Of a DNA stretch of 39,382 bases, positions 7,828 to 17,137 are shown piece by piece. Position 1 is the stretch's first letter; every line of letters begins with the position of its first letter. The notes below the pieces were generated by a model that was given only the letters and a program-made list of their open reading frames with translations, searched no databases and was not told the DNA's origin. Source of the DNA: a virus; IMG/VR virus record IMGVR_UViG_3300046683_000163, positions 1 to 39,382 of that record; one strand, written 5' to 3'. The position numbers and the translations under genes were made by a program.

Positions 7828-10352
7828 CACGGCACACCGATGGCTGTCATGTGAGCGCGCATGATAGTGTAGTAATCAGCGGCTTGCGTGCTGGTCATCT
7901 TGCCGCCATAACTCACCATTGAAATTTGATCTGTCGATGGGCCAGCCACTCCCCCACCGTTATTCTGCCCGCATACAAATAGCGGAAGATCTGGAATGCC
8001 AAAATAGCCGTAGGTATTAGCCGTCGAACCCAGTGACACGCCATTATAAAATACTTGTTGGAATGAAGCACCGTCACTCTGCGCAAGAAAAAATCCACGC
8101 GACGAGTTGTTAGCAAGCGCGCTTATTTCAATTGCCGAATTAACGTGATAACCGACACCGGTCGCACCGAGCGACGATTGGTATGGCCATATATCAAGCG
8201 TATTCGGCCAAACATAAGAACCAAGCGCAATCAGGTCGGCGGGGCCACGATCAGTGTTAACCCACACTGAAAGGTGGGCGGAAGCTACTACTAAATTCAC
8301 ACCTTGAGTGAATGGATTGTAATTCGTGTTGATATACGAGGTGCTGCCGTTCCCGGCGTAACCACGGTCAGACGTGAACGTTGGCGGCGTTGACGACAAT
8401 GATGCGGCTGTTGATGTTTTGATATCAATCAATGCACTCTGCGCGTTCTCAGCAGCTAGTATCAACAGTCCATCAACTATCGGCCAAATACCTTTCGTTT
8501 TTAACGCACTGACTGTGGTGTACATCAGTGCCTTGCGCGCTGTGCTGACCGAACCGCCAGCAGCCACAACAGCAGTCTCCCATGCGTTCACATCGACATC
8601 GCTAGCCGTAACGACTGTGGCATTGACTCTAAGCAAACCTCTTCCGCCGAAGACGGCACGGCCGTCCCACTCCGTAGGAATATGAGCAGGGGGAGAGACA
8701 GGCAGAGCAGGAGTGAAGACCACACGCGGCGGCCCATACAGCGTCAACCCCAGCGTGGGCACCTCGTCGAAGTCGTCGACGCGACCGAGCACGCGAAACA
8801 ATTCACCTGAACCGATCTCGCGACCAAATCCCATGCGTCCGGCGCGTGACGTCAACTCGACGAGTTCGCCGATGCCGGGATCATCTTCCGGGTCGTCGCT
8901 CATGGGTACGGTGATCTTCCAGATGTCCCGCTGAACACTGTACAGATCGAACAACCGTGCGGCCTCGGCCGCCGCCGCGGCCTGCGTCAGCAACCGCGTC
9001 TCGACCGTGATGGTCGGAGCATTCGGCCACACCTGCAAAATGCCGTCGTTCTCGACGCTGGCCTGCCGCCATTCGAGCGCCAGGTATTGAACCCTGACGG
9101 GATCGTTCTCGGTCACCAACCCAAACAGATCGGCGGTCTGTTGCACGGTCGCGATCTGATCGTACTTAACAATGATCTTCCACGCGGGCACGCCCTTGCT
9201 GTCGTCGCCACTCTCGACCCGCTCGGGATTCCCCTTGAGGTTGTCCTCGAAATCGTAGGACGAGATCGGATCGCCGTCGTCGTCCGGTGGATCGAGCCGC
9301 CCAAGATTAAAGATGGACTCGCTGTCGCTTTGCGGCAGCATCCATGCGCCGATTGAATTGAGCACCCGCATGATAGCCGACAGCCCCGACTCGGTTTGCG
9401 TGACGAGGATGCCACATTCGGCCGGATTGATTGCGTCGAGCGCGGCCACGTCCGCGGCGGTCACCTCGACCATGGCGTCCGGGTAGCTATCCTGAAACCA
9501 GTCGACCATACGCCGTGCGATCTGCGCGGCAGTTCGAGCGGCAGCGGTCGCACCCTCGACCACGTCAGCGGTCAGCGTGCCGATGTTGGGCGATCCAAGC
9601 CGGAACAATCCGAGCGATTTGCAAGTGATGTAACTGCCGAGCGCAATGTTGGTGGCGAACAGGGTCGAGAGCGTGCCGACATCGCCTTGCAGGGTCAGGA
9701 CCACGCCGCCATCGTAGACGATGATGGATGACACAGGGCCGTCGCTAACCTGCCACACCAGATCGAAGTGATTGACAGCGACCGCCGCGACGTTGTGAAC
9801 CGTGCCCCAAATTTTTTGTTTGACTTGATCGGTGAGATCGACGTCGCCGTCGACGGTGCCTTGTCCGCCCGAGATCGTTGTGCCGCCATAGGTGTTCACA
9901 AGGATCGGCTTGTCCAAGTCCTTCAAGCGATCATGGATGATCAGATCGAAGTGCTCGAACGCATTGGTCGAAACCAGTTGCTCGATGTCCCCGACGAATC
10001 TGGTGATCGCCTGCGAATAGGGTTGCGTGTGGCTGACCAAGCTCTTGACGGTGAGCGAGCGGAACGCCAACCCGATCCAATGATCGATCAGTTCTGTCTC
10101 GCCGTAGGGTGTTCCGTTAAGTACCGAGATGTTGCCGAAGCCAACTTGCGACGCGCCGCCGGTCGTGCCGCTGCTAACTCCGTCACCGTTGCCGAACATC
10201 GACCGCTCGATTCGACCGACCGACGACAGCCGCGGCATGTAGTATTGATTAGGCGGATCGTCATTCGGTCCCGAACGGATCCCATGCGTCCCGACATACA
10301 GCGTCGAGATCGTGGTGCCGTCGTGCACATCGAATTCGCATAGAAAAATCAT
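7827..10352 (-). CDS. Tail hub/tip protein with C-terminal lectin-like domain
   Basis: The 841-aa protein follows the tape measure, where distal tail and hub proteins lie. The main body (about 1-570) is beta-rich with no catalytic motif I recognise. It contains QAITRFVGDIEQLVS, KILVKYDQ-like strands and a conserved WKITVPMS block. The C-terminal ~200 residues (GYAGNGSTSYINTNYNPFTQ, LSVWVNTDR, VFYNGVSLGSTANTYG, LPLFVCGQNN) read as a concanavalin/LamG-like jelly-roll, probably a sugar-binding receptor domain. The separate gpM/gpL-type genes of lambda-like tails are not apparent. Confidence 0.75.
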   Translation of the reverse strand: MIFLCEFDVHDGTTISTLYVGTHGIRSGPNDDPPNQYYMPRLSSVGRIERSMFGNGDGVSSGTTGGASQVGFGNISVLNGTPYGETELIDHWIGLAFRSLTVKSLVSHTQPYSQAITRFVGDIEQLVSTNAFEHFDLIIHDRLKDLDKPILVNTYGGTTISGGQGTVDGDVDLTDQVKQKIWGTVHNVAAVAVNHFDLVWQVSDGPVSSIIVYDGGVVLTLQGDVGTLSTLFATNIALGSYITCKSLGLFRLGSPNIGTLTADVVEGATAAARTAAQIARRMVDWFQDSYPDAMVEVTAADVAALDAINPAECGILVTQTESGLSAIMRVLNSIGAWMLPQSDSESIFNLGRLDPPDDDGDPISSYDFEDNLKGNPERVESGDDSKGVPAWKIIVKYDQIATVQQTADLFGLVTENDPVRVQYLALEWRQASVENDGILQVWPNAPTITVETRLLTQAAAAAEAARLFDLYSVQRDIWKITVPMSDDPEDDPGIGELVELTSRAGRMGFGREIGSGELFRVLGRVDDFDEVPTLGLTLYGPPRVVFTPALPVSPPAHIPTEWDGRAVFGGRGLLRVNATVVTASDVDVNAWETAVVAAGGSVSTARKALMYTTVSALKTKGIWPIVDGLLILAAENAQSALIDIKTSTAASLSSTPPTFTSDRGYAGNGSTSYINTNYNPFTQGVNLVVASAHLSVWVNTDRGPADLIALGSYVWPNTLDIWPYQSSLGATGVGYHVNSAIEISALANNSSRGFFLAQSDGASFQQVFYNGVSLGSTANTYGYFGIPDLPLFVCGQNNGGGVAGPSTDQISMVSYGGKMTSTQAADYYTIMRAHMTAIGVP

Positions 10353-13300
10353 GCCACCTTTTTCTCGCCCCGGCGGGTGCGGGTGAGCTTGTTCGCCTCA
10401 CGCATCGGCTCGGCCACGATGCCAGCGGCTTGTAGCTGCGTCTCGATCATGGCCTTGAAGCCGCGCAGCAACGACCGCTCGAGCCGGGACAGCGCAACCA
10501 CCACCGAGTTATCGTTTGCAGCCGCACCCATCGACATGACGCCGGGCAGCATTCCGGTCGCGTTAAAGTTTTCCAGCCACGGGTACATCCGGGCCACAGG
10601 TTGCCGCACTACGAACTCACCCGGCGTCAGCATGGCGTGCACGCTGTCGCGGCCAGGAATGCCGCCGGTAATGTAACCGCCTGCGGCGTGGCTTGAACCG
10701 GGTGCCCACCCTGCGATCACACCAAGCCAACCCAGCCACGAAATCATTTGCTGGAGATCGTTATGAATAGTGGTGACTAAGGTGTTCCAAATCTGCGACA
10801 GCCACAGAGAGGTTTCGGCCGTGCCCTGCGCGATCCGGTCCGCGGTCGTCTGCAACAGATTCTTTGCCGCATCGGTGTTGTTTTCGATATCACCGACAGG
10901 CGTAACCTCGACCGCTGTGCTCTGCGCGGCCTGCCTGATCAGTTCTGACTTCTGCAACAACTGATCGCCGTTCGTGTCGAGTTCCTGAAAGATGCTTTGC
11001 AGCGTGCCGGTCGAGAACGTGCTCCCCAACGCTGCCACCAACTCGTTGAACGATAGCGCCTGATCGCCAGACGTATCGATCCCGTCGAACAACGGCAGCA
11101 ATGCGATGGCGATGGCCTGCGGATCGTTGGCCTGCACCGCCAGCCGTAAATTGTTTAGCAATGCTGCAAGCGTGGCCGTCTGCGTTGACGTGGTTGTGGT
11201 GACCGTGGTGCTGACGTTGTCAATCGGTGGCGTCAGATTCTCGACGATGAATTCCTCGGGCGACAGCAAGCTCGGCAGCGTGCCCAAGGATCCAAGCAAT
11301 TGCTGGATGATCGTTTGGCCTGCCGTCGACGAGCCGAAATAACGACGCACCGAGTCCACGACTTGCTGTGCGCTGTTCGTGATGTTCGACAGCGCGTCGC
11401 GATTACCACTCTGCGCCAAGGCATACTCGCTCGCGAAGTGTGCGCGGGCTGTGGCCATTTGCTGCGATGGCGGCAAGATCGATTGCTGACCCGCCAGAAA
11501 ATTGTTGACCCACTCTTGAATGTTGCGAACCTGGCCTTGGATGAAGTCAACCGCCTCCTGCATCGCGCGCGCGCGTTCCTCGGCGGCTTGCTGTGCCGCC
11601 TGTATCTGCTCCTGGCGCACCCGTTCGGCTTCCTGCGCCGACTGATCATTTGCCTGTTGCTGCGCGTCGAGTTGTTGTTGCAGAAAATCGTTGATCAGGT
11701 TCAGCCGCTCTTGCTGGATCGCGGCCTCAAGCGAGGCCAACGCCTGCCCGCCCGCCGCGATCTCGGCCTCGCGCTCACGCTGTGCCTGCAGATCGAACCG
11801 CGCCAACTGATCGGCGAGCGAGTCGCTGCGATGGATGGCATTGAACAGCCGATCCTCATTCGTCTGAATGGCACTCGCAATTTCTTGCGCCGAACGGACA
11901 AGGGTTGCGGCAGCATCCTCGACCGAGTTGGTGAATTCATGCAACCCTGCGTCGGCCAGCCCGAGCATGTTGACAAGCGCCTGAAAAGAGAACCCTACCA
12001 ATTGATTTTTATTAATGATGTCTTGCGCTGCCAACACAAAGAACGTCTGGATCAGCGTTGTCTTGATGCCGAGTGTTGCGGCATCGGCGTTCAACTGACT
12101 CACACGCGCAAACAGATCGGTGGCTTGATTGATCCAATCCGCACCGACGAACGCATTGATTTCTCGGATCAGGGGATCGAGGAAGTTGCCAGCCAAGCGA
12201 CCGAGCGCCGCATTCAGTTTGGTGTCGACGATGTCCGCAGCTTGCTCTGCGGTAAAACCAAGATCAACCAGCGCGACCGTCAACTCTTCCGCCGTGGCGT
12301 TCAATCGCTTGAATTCGGTGGCTGTCTCGGACAACGTTACCGGCGCGTCGAGTGTCTTCAGCAACGCTTCGAAATACTGGTTCAACAATTGAGTGTGACG
12401 CTCCAGCGTGCCGACCGTGTCACCTGTCCGCCGACCGAACTCTAGGATGGCGTCGTCGAGACTCCTGAAATTACCCATCAAGTCACGAACAGCTTGCTTC
12501 GCATCCGCCATGACGGTCGTGCCGGTGCCAAACTCCGCGATAAGATCAGGCACATCACGAAGGAACTGCGTCAACAACCGAATGATGCCAGCCACAGCGG
12601 TGTTGCCGATGTTCTGCACGGCGGCATCGTCATGCGCGGCAGCGGCAGTATTCATGAATTGGTTGGCCTGATCCTCCAAGTCGGCAAGCGACTTCGTCAG
12701 ATCGCTAATCACGGTTCCGGTCGCCAGTGCATTGAAGTCCGCAATTTGCCTCGTCAATCCAGCGAAAGCGTCTTGCGCTTGTTTCAGGGCCGCAGCCGCA
12801 GCCGCCGCAGCTTCCGCCGCTGCCTTCTGCGCCTCTTGTTGTTTTTTCTCATCCTCGTCGTTGCCGAACAGGAAGCTCGCGATTGCGGACCCGACGCTGA
12901 TCGCACCACTGATCGCAGCCCCGGTAAAATCTCCCGTAACCAGCTTATCGACAGCCTTGCCCGCCGACGATGACGCAATGCTTTGCAGCGTGCCCTTCAA
13001 CGCCTTGGCCGCGTTGTCGCCTTTGAGGAACGCCCCGACCAGCGACGAGGTTAATTGCGACGCGACCTGTCCTAATTCTTTCAGAAGGTCGCTGACTTCC
13101 TCCTTATGCTCTTTCGTCTTTTTGGCAGCAAGAGCATTCGCTTTGCCGAGATCGTTGATCTTTGCTGATACCGGCGGTGTGATCTCGCCGATCTTTTCCA
13201 TTTGATTGCCGAAGCTAAGCCATTGTTTGTTATTTTCACCAAGCTGCTTAACTAGAGCTTTGTTCTCATCCGCCATTTCTGTCGACGCATCCGACACAGT

Positions 13301-14740
13301 TTGAAAATTGTTCTTTAAGCCGACAACCGTCTGCCCGAGATTTGCAAATGAAGCCCGCGCTGAGTTTACTTGAGCGAGTGCTCCCGAAAAATCAAACACG
13401 ACAAATCGGCCCATTGCACTGCTTACAGATGCAATGATGTTGATCAAATCTAAAAGGGCGCTTGCAAGCAATTTAATCGTGTTAATGACCGCTGCGACGT
13501 TACTAGCAAAATTGGCACCTAGCCCCAATCGTTCTGCTAGATTGTCTAGTGCCTTCAAAGCCCCGAAAGTCTGAATCTCCAAATTCAACAGTTGCAACTC
13601 AACTCGGAATTTTTCAATCGGTGAAGTGTTAAGGTTTCCTAGCGCGTCAGTGCCTATCAGGCGAAACGTCCGCGATAGCTCAACAATCACCTTGGACACT
13701 TCGGCGAGTGCCTCAAGCACCGGAGTCGCAAATGATGCTTTGACGTTCGCGCCAGCTAGCGCCATGTTTTTATTGATACGGTCGCCGAGATCATCCCAAG
13801 ATTTGGCTTGCGCGCCTGTGATGACATCCAACGCATTCATACTCTTTGCAAGGTTATCGAGCGTCGTCGTCGCATTGGCAAGACGAACCATGCCGGAGCC
13901 GCTTTTGCCGAACAGTTCGCGAGCCCCCAAAGCAGCCGACGCCGTGTCGGCCTTTCGCAAGGCTTCAAAAACTAAGTTGAGCGCCTGTTCCTCATTCTTT
14001 GCCGAGCGCACGCTGTCGCCCAACCCTGCGCCCAACCTGTTGAAACTGTCGTATGCACTTTGTGAGCCGTCACGAACCTGCCCCAACACGGACGTGAACT
14101 TCGTGAGATTGGTGTCGAGTTGTTCTGAACTGACGCCGACTTCGCCCGCCGCCATTTGCAACGCCCGCAACTGCTCAACGGCCAAGCCGACGGTTTCCGC
14201 CGTGTCGGCAAGCTTGCCCATGTCTTCGGCAAATTTTAGTGCAGCGACAGAGGCCGCCGCAAAAATCCCAACCGTCGCGCCAATGCCAGCGGCAATCGCC
14301 AAACCCGCTGGCCCCATTCGCGCCAGGATGCCGCCAACCGTTCCGAGGTTGCCAGATAGTCCCTGACTGATGGTCGACAATTCTTGCAGAGCTTGCGAGT
14401 GCTTGCCTGCGGCCGAGGCCGCGCCGTTGTGATGCGTGACGGCCAACGCCATTAAACGGTTTTGTTCCGCCGCCGAAATCAATCCCTGCGAACGCGCACG
14501 TTCGAGCGTTTGCTGCGCCTTAGCCAAGTCCTGTTGTGCACGCGCCTCCTGATCATATCGTCGCTGTAGTTTCTGCAAGGCAGCATCAGCCGACAACGTC
14601 GACTTAGTTTGGTTGGCCGACGACGCCGCAACTTGATCCTGCGCACCAGCCAAGCCGCGCGCAGCACTAGCCGCCGCCTCGAATCCGGTCGCGACCGCTC
14701 GCAACGTGAGCGTTCGGATGACATTAAGCGATGTTGCCAT
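10349..14740 (-). CDS. Tail tape measure protein with embedded EF-hand pair
   Basis: The 1463-aa protein sets tail length. The N-terminal third has Ala-rich coiled coils and a hydrophobic stretch (about 140-170, GLAIAAGIGATVGIFAAASV). Long helical and Glu/Gln-rich segments lie in the middle. At 1222-1234 (DTSGDQALSFNEL) and 1255-1267 (DTNGDQLLQKSEL) two calcium-type EF-hand loops are seen, 33 residues apart. The C-terminus has AAGGYITGGIPGRDSVHAML then TPGEFVVR, a motif frequent at tape-measure ends. At about 0.15 nm per residue the tail would be roughly 200-220 nm. The ATG follows the gpGT stop. Confidence 0.92.
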   Translation of the reverse strand: MATSLNVIRTLTLRAVATGFEAAASAARGLAGAQDQVAASSANQTKSTLSADAALQKLQRRYDQEARAQQDLAKAQQTLERARSQGLISAAEQNRLMALAVTHHNGAASAAGKHSQALQELSTISQGLSGNLGTVGGILARMGPAGLAIAAGIGATVGIFAAASVAALKFAEDMGKLADTAETVGLAVEQLRALQMAAGEVGVSSEQLDTNLTKFTSVLGQVRDGSQSAYDSFNRLGAGLGDSVRSAKNEEQALNLVFEALRKADTASAALGARELFGKSGSGMVRLANATTTLDNLAKSMNALDVITGAQAKSWDDLGDRINKNMALAGANVKASFATPVLEALAEVSKVIVELSRTFRLIGTDALGNLNTSPIEKFRVELQLLNLEIQTFGALKALDNLAERLGLGANFASNVAAVINTIKLLASALLDLINIIASVSSAMGRFVVFDFSGALAQVNSARASFANLGQTVVGLKNNFQTVSDASTEMADENKALVKQLGENNKQWLSFGNQMEKIGEITPPVSAKINDLGKANALAAKKTKEHKEEVSDLLKELGQVASQLTSSLVGAFLKGDNAAKALKGTLQSIASSSAGKAVDKLVTGDFTGAAISGAISVGSAIASFLFGNDEDEKKQQEAQKAAAEAAAAAAAALKQAQDAFAGLTRQIADFNALATGTVISDLTKSLADLEDQANQFMNTAAAAHDDAAVQNIGNTAVAGIIRLLTQFLRDVPDLIAEFGTGTTVMADAKQAVRDLMGNFRSLDDAILEFGRRTGDTVGTLERHTQLLNQYFEALLKTLDAPVTLSETATEFKRLNATAEELTVALVDLGFTAEQAADIVDTKLNAALGRLAGNFLDPLIREINAFVGADWINQATDLFARVSQLNADAATLGIKTTLIQTFFVLAAQDIINKNQLVGFSFQALVNMLGLADAGLHEFTNSVEDAAATLVRSAQEIASAIQTNEDRLFNAIHRSDSLADQLARFDLQAQREREAEIAAGGQALASLEAAIQQERLNLINDFLQQQLDAQQQANDQSAQEAERVRQEQIQAAQQAAEERARAMQEAVDFIQGQVRNIQEWVNNFLAGQQSILPPSQQMATARAHFASEYALAQSGNRDALSNITNSAQQVVDSVRRYFGSSTAGQTIIQQLLGSLGTLPSLLSPEEFIVENLTPPIDNVSTTVTTTTSTQTATLAALLNNLRLAVQANDPQAIAIALLPLFDGIDTSGDQALSFNELVAALGSTFSTGTLQSIFQELDTNGDQLLQKSELIRQAAQSTAVEVTPVGDIENNTDAAKNLLQTTADRIAQGTAETSLWLSQIWNTLVTTIHNDLQQMISWLGWLGVIAGWAPGSSHAAGGYITGGIPGRDSVHAMLTPGEFVVRQPVARMYPWLENFNATGMLPGVMSMGAAANDNSVVVALSRLERSLLRGFKAMIETQLQAAGIVAEPMREANKLTRTRRGEKKVA

Positions 14741-15576
14741 TCAGTGCTTCTGTTGCTTTGCCTTTGGAGCACGCGCTTGCAAGCGGTTGAAAACATCCCG
14801 CACGGCGTCGACGTCGTCGACCGGAACGGTTGCATCCTTGCTCGGTTTCAGGGACGACGAGTTGACTTGCTTCATGTATTCAAGATCGACCGCGCGGATG
14901 ATGCGCGCGAACTTGTCGAACGCATCGCCAACGATGTCGTACTCTTCCGCATAGTCCTTGATCGCCGAGCGCGGTATGGGACCAACGCCCATCCCGATTT
15001 GCCGCTCGGTGCTCAACTCATTGAAGGCTTCCCAATGGAACTGCCACGCCGGATTGATTTCGGGTTGGTCATAGAACGCCGCAGGCGCATCTAGACCGCG
15101 CTCTATCCGGTCGAGGATAGTTTTTGTTTGCGCTCCCCACTTGTGGGACCAAGCGAGAGCGCGACCAAGTTTCCCGATGCGTCCTTGACATCTTCATCAA
15201 TCTTTTCACCAACCAAGGACGAGGCCGTCAGCACGGCATCACGGAATTTCCGATAGTCTGGATCCGTCATGAGCTTTTCCGCCATCTCCTTGCTGTACGG
15301 AATGGCGGTGCCGTCATCGTCCGTAAGTCCATCCCAATCAATCAAGCAGGCATTCAGCAAGAGCGAGTTGGTGATACGCTCGCCCTCGTCGTAGTCGAGG
15401 CGGTTGATCCGTTTTTTGCGCGGCACCGCCTCGACCAGCTTGGATTGCAACTTGCGCCATTCCTTATTGCTCTGACCGCGAACCCGTAGCCGCAAGCCGG
15501 GGCATTCAGAAATGTTGTTAATCCATTCGCCCTCTTCGATGCGATTGGAGTCGACCTTTACATCCGTGAGCTTCAT
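14741..15576 (-). CDS. Tail assembly chaperone gpGT (programmed -1 frameshift product)
   Basis: Ribosomes slipping -1 at GGGAAAC (15169-15175) leave the gpG frame after residue 136 and read 142 more residues, giving about 278 aa. The extension reads LGRALAWSHKWG, then TILDRIERGLDAPAAFYDQP, then FHWEAFNELSTERQIGMGV and GPIPRSAIKDYAEEYDI. It is the domain (DUF1799-like) usually seen just before a tape measure gene, which supports its being a real extension and not a separate gene. An ATG at 15016 exists but would skip half of this conserved region. The stop abuts the tape-measure ATG. Confidence 0.85.
15103..15576 (-). CDS. Tail assembly chaperone gpG-like (0-frame product)
   Basis: The 157-aa protein is made when no frameshift occurs. 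It starts at ATG with GGAGGG 8 nt upstream. Helical, charged sequence includes RGQSNKEWRKLQSKLVEAV and ERITNSLLLNACLIDWDGL, the pattern of tail chaperones that bind the tape measure during tube growth. The last 21 residues follow the slippery site and are read only in the 0 frame. Confidence 0.85.
   Translation of the reverse strand: MKLTDVKVDSNRIEEGEWINNISECPGLRLRVRGQSNKEWRKLQSKLVEAVPRKKRINRLDYDEGERITNSLLLNACLIDWDGLTDDDGTAIPYSKEMAEKLMTDPDYRKFRDAVLTASSLVGEKIDEDVKDASGNLVALSLGPTSGERKQKLSSTG
15130..15175 (-). promoter_or_regulatory. -1 programmed frameshift signal (slippery heptamer and hairpin)
   Basis: The heptamer G GGA AAC lies in the gpG frame at 15175-15169, of the same X XXY YYZ type as lambda's GGGAAAG. 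Six nt downstream, GCGCTC (15162-15157) can pair with GAGCGC (15135-15130), with CTTG and CAAG pairing inside to extend the stem. The -1 frame is open from the heptamer through to 14741 and encodes the expected chaperone extension. Confidence 0.88.
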
Positions 15577-15601
15577 CAGTGTTGCCCTCCGTTGGCGTTG
15601 A

Positions 15602-16084
15602 TTAGACCGAGTGCGAGAGATCGGTAAAGATTTCCGAATTCACCAGCACGTTGAAATTGACGCGCACGATGTTGTCGTTGCTGCCGATGTTTTTCCGGCG
15701 CGATGCAACCAGCCCACGGAAATAATAAACCGTGTTCTGGAATGTGCCGGTCGGTGCGTCCGGCAGGATCACCCGCCAAGCAAAGTTGGACTTGGTTTGC
15801 TCGGCCGCATCGACGGCGATCTGTCCGACGTCGGTTGGATCATGGCCGCAGACGAGCGCCATGGTGCCTGCGTCGCGAGCGCCCTTGGCGTGCCGCACGC
15901 GAGCGTCGCCAAGGCTGGCAAACGTCACGTCGTTGGCTTGATCGCCGAACTCACCGACGCTTTCCACCTCGCCGATCAATGTCCAATTGGACATGGCCTG
16001 AAACTCGATAAGAGTATCAGCCTCGATCTGCTGCACCGCCGCACCGATGAACACTTGCGTTCCGCTTGCTGTTACGACAGCCAT
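15602..16084 (-). CDS. Major tail (tube) protein
   Basis: The 160-aa protein is the repeating ring of the flexible tail. Strands and loops match tube proteins: SNWTLIGEVESVGEFGDQAN, VTFASLGDARVRHAKGARDA, GTMALVCGHDP, NFAWRVILPDAPTGTF and a terminal NIVRVNFNVLVNSEIF. It has its own gap and a strong AGGAG 7-8 nt before the ATG, as expected for an abundant protein. It precedes the gpG/gpGT genes. Confidence 0.87.
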   Translation of the reverse strand: MAVVTASGTQVFIGAAVQQIEADTLIEFQAMSNWTLIGEVESVGEFGDQANDVTFASLGDARVRHAKGARDAGTMALVCGHDPTDVGQIAVDAAEQTKSNFAWRVILPDAPTGTFQNTVYYFRGLVASRRKNIGSNDNIVRVNFNVLVNSEIFTDLSHSV

Positions 16085-16114
16085 TTCTCATCTCCTATGC
16101 AAGCCGCCGTTGGA

Positions 16115-16537
16115 TCAAACACTCACGGGTTCGTAGACGGCAGACACGAACTCGTAGTGATAGTGAATCTCGTTCGAGTAACTGATCCAATTCCCGTTTT
16201 CGACGGTGTCGTCGACGATGGGTCCGTCCGCTTCGTGCGTGTGGACGCCATCGAACTTTGCTTCGCGAAAGATTGCTTTCAGGCCATCGGACCAGATGAT
16301 CCCCTGACGCTGTCCGATGCCGCGCTTAACGTTGAGCACAAGGCGGATGACGCCGCGTTCCCAGAACGTCCGGCTAAGTAGCGGCTTCTCTTCGAACACG
16401 ACCGGGTATTGCACGACGACAAACGCCTCGGCATCCTCGGGCGGGTCGTCATATGAATCGTATGGAATGATCGGCGTCGCCGACCAATTGTTGATCAAGC
16501 GGGAGTCAACTGCATCGACGACTTGAAGTGCGGGCAT
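16115..16537 (-). CDS. Tail terminator protein
   Basis: The 140-aa protein sits between the gp10-like and major tail genes, the fixed place of the tail terminator (gpU-like). Its composition fits: LINNWSATPIIPYDSYDDPP near the N-terminus, AFVVVQYPVVFEE, RGVIRLVLNVKRG, then GLKAIFREAKFDGV. The ring caps the growing tail tube. ATG at 16537, 3 nt after the previous stop. Confidence 0.78.
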   Translation of the reverse strand: MPALQVVDAVDSRLINNWSATPIIPYDSYDDPPEDAEAFVVVQYPVVFEEKPLLSRTFWERGVIRLVLNVKRGIGQRQGIIWSDGLKAIFREAKFDGVHTHEADGPIVDDTVENGNWISYSNEIHYHYEFVSAVYEPVSV

Positions 16538-16540
16538 GAG

Positions 16541-17137
16541 CTACCTATTGAGTCGAACGACCACAGCCGGATTGCGTTCGGATTTCTTTCCGCTTGAGAC
16601 AGTGCGAAACGAATAGGTGATACGCGCGATGTTGCCGAAGCGTCCGCGCGCCAACATTGCGACCGCTTGATAGACGCCATCCGGCGCTTGCGAACTTGAG
16701 CCGCGCTCGATCCGGCGGGCATACGGCACGGTGTTGATAAACACGTACTCGTCGGCCGGTGGAACGTTCGCGCCAGACGGATCCACCTCCGCGCCATCGG
16801 CAAGCAAAACATGCGACCGCTTATAAGTGCCGGTCTTTGTCGGTGAGTGCTGGTGCAGCATGTCCGAGATCACCTTGAGTGCATCGGTGACAAGCTCGAA
16901 CTCGACAACGATGACGCCGTCTGCCTTGACCGACGACAGCGTCGCGCCCTCCTGTCCGTCCACGAATATTTTGAACGGCGGCACCTTGCCGAGAATGGCG
17001 CGATTGATCTCTTTCGCGTTGTCTATTTCCAGCGAGGCATAGTCGGCAAACTGCGCGCGCGCGTCCTCATTCTTGAGGCCATCGAGCATCAACTCGATGT
17101 CGCGATCTATCGATTCGATCTTCGCCTCGACTGCCAA
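16541..17137 (-). CDS. HK97 gp10-like tail completion/neck protein
   Basis: The 198-aa protein starts at a TTG with GGAG 7 nt upstream. It shows helical and strand segments typical of the family: DALKVISDMLHQHSPTKTG followed by TYKRSH, then YVFINTVPYARRIERGSSS and GRFGNIARITYSF. The SPTKTG-TYKRSH and NTVPYA-R-E-G patterns are landmarks of gp10-like proteins, which join the tail to the head. The N-terminal helix overlaps the MptE-like gene. Confidence 0.8.
   Translation of the reverse strand: MAVEAKIESIDRDIELMLDGLKNEDARAQFADYASLEIDNAKEINRAILGKVPPFKIFVDGQEGATLSSVKADGVIVVEFELVTDALKVISDMLHQHSPTKTGTYKRSHVLLADGAEVDPSGANVPPADEYVFINTVPYARRIERGSSSQAPDGVYQAVAMLARGRFGNIARITYSFRTVSSGKKSERNPAVVVRLNR

Noticed and set aside
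11300-12445. 381-codon open frame on the plus strand opposite the tape measure
   Set aside because: Antisense shadow of a GC-rich coding region, Leu/Arg-rich without domains or a ribosome site; the tape measure frame is continuous.
14741-15016. Independent 91-aa gene before the tape measure
   Set aside because: The conserved extension begins far upstream of this ATG and joins gpG in the -1 frame at GGGAAAC, so it is the end of gpGT.
15121-15130. A-rich run (CAAACAAAAA) as the frameshift site
   Set aside because: In the gpG frame the codons are AAA CAA AAA CTA, which do not allow tandem re-pairing in -1; the upstream GGGAAAC does and has a hairpin at the right distance.
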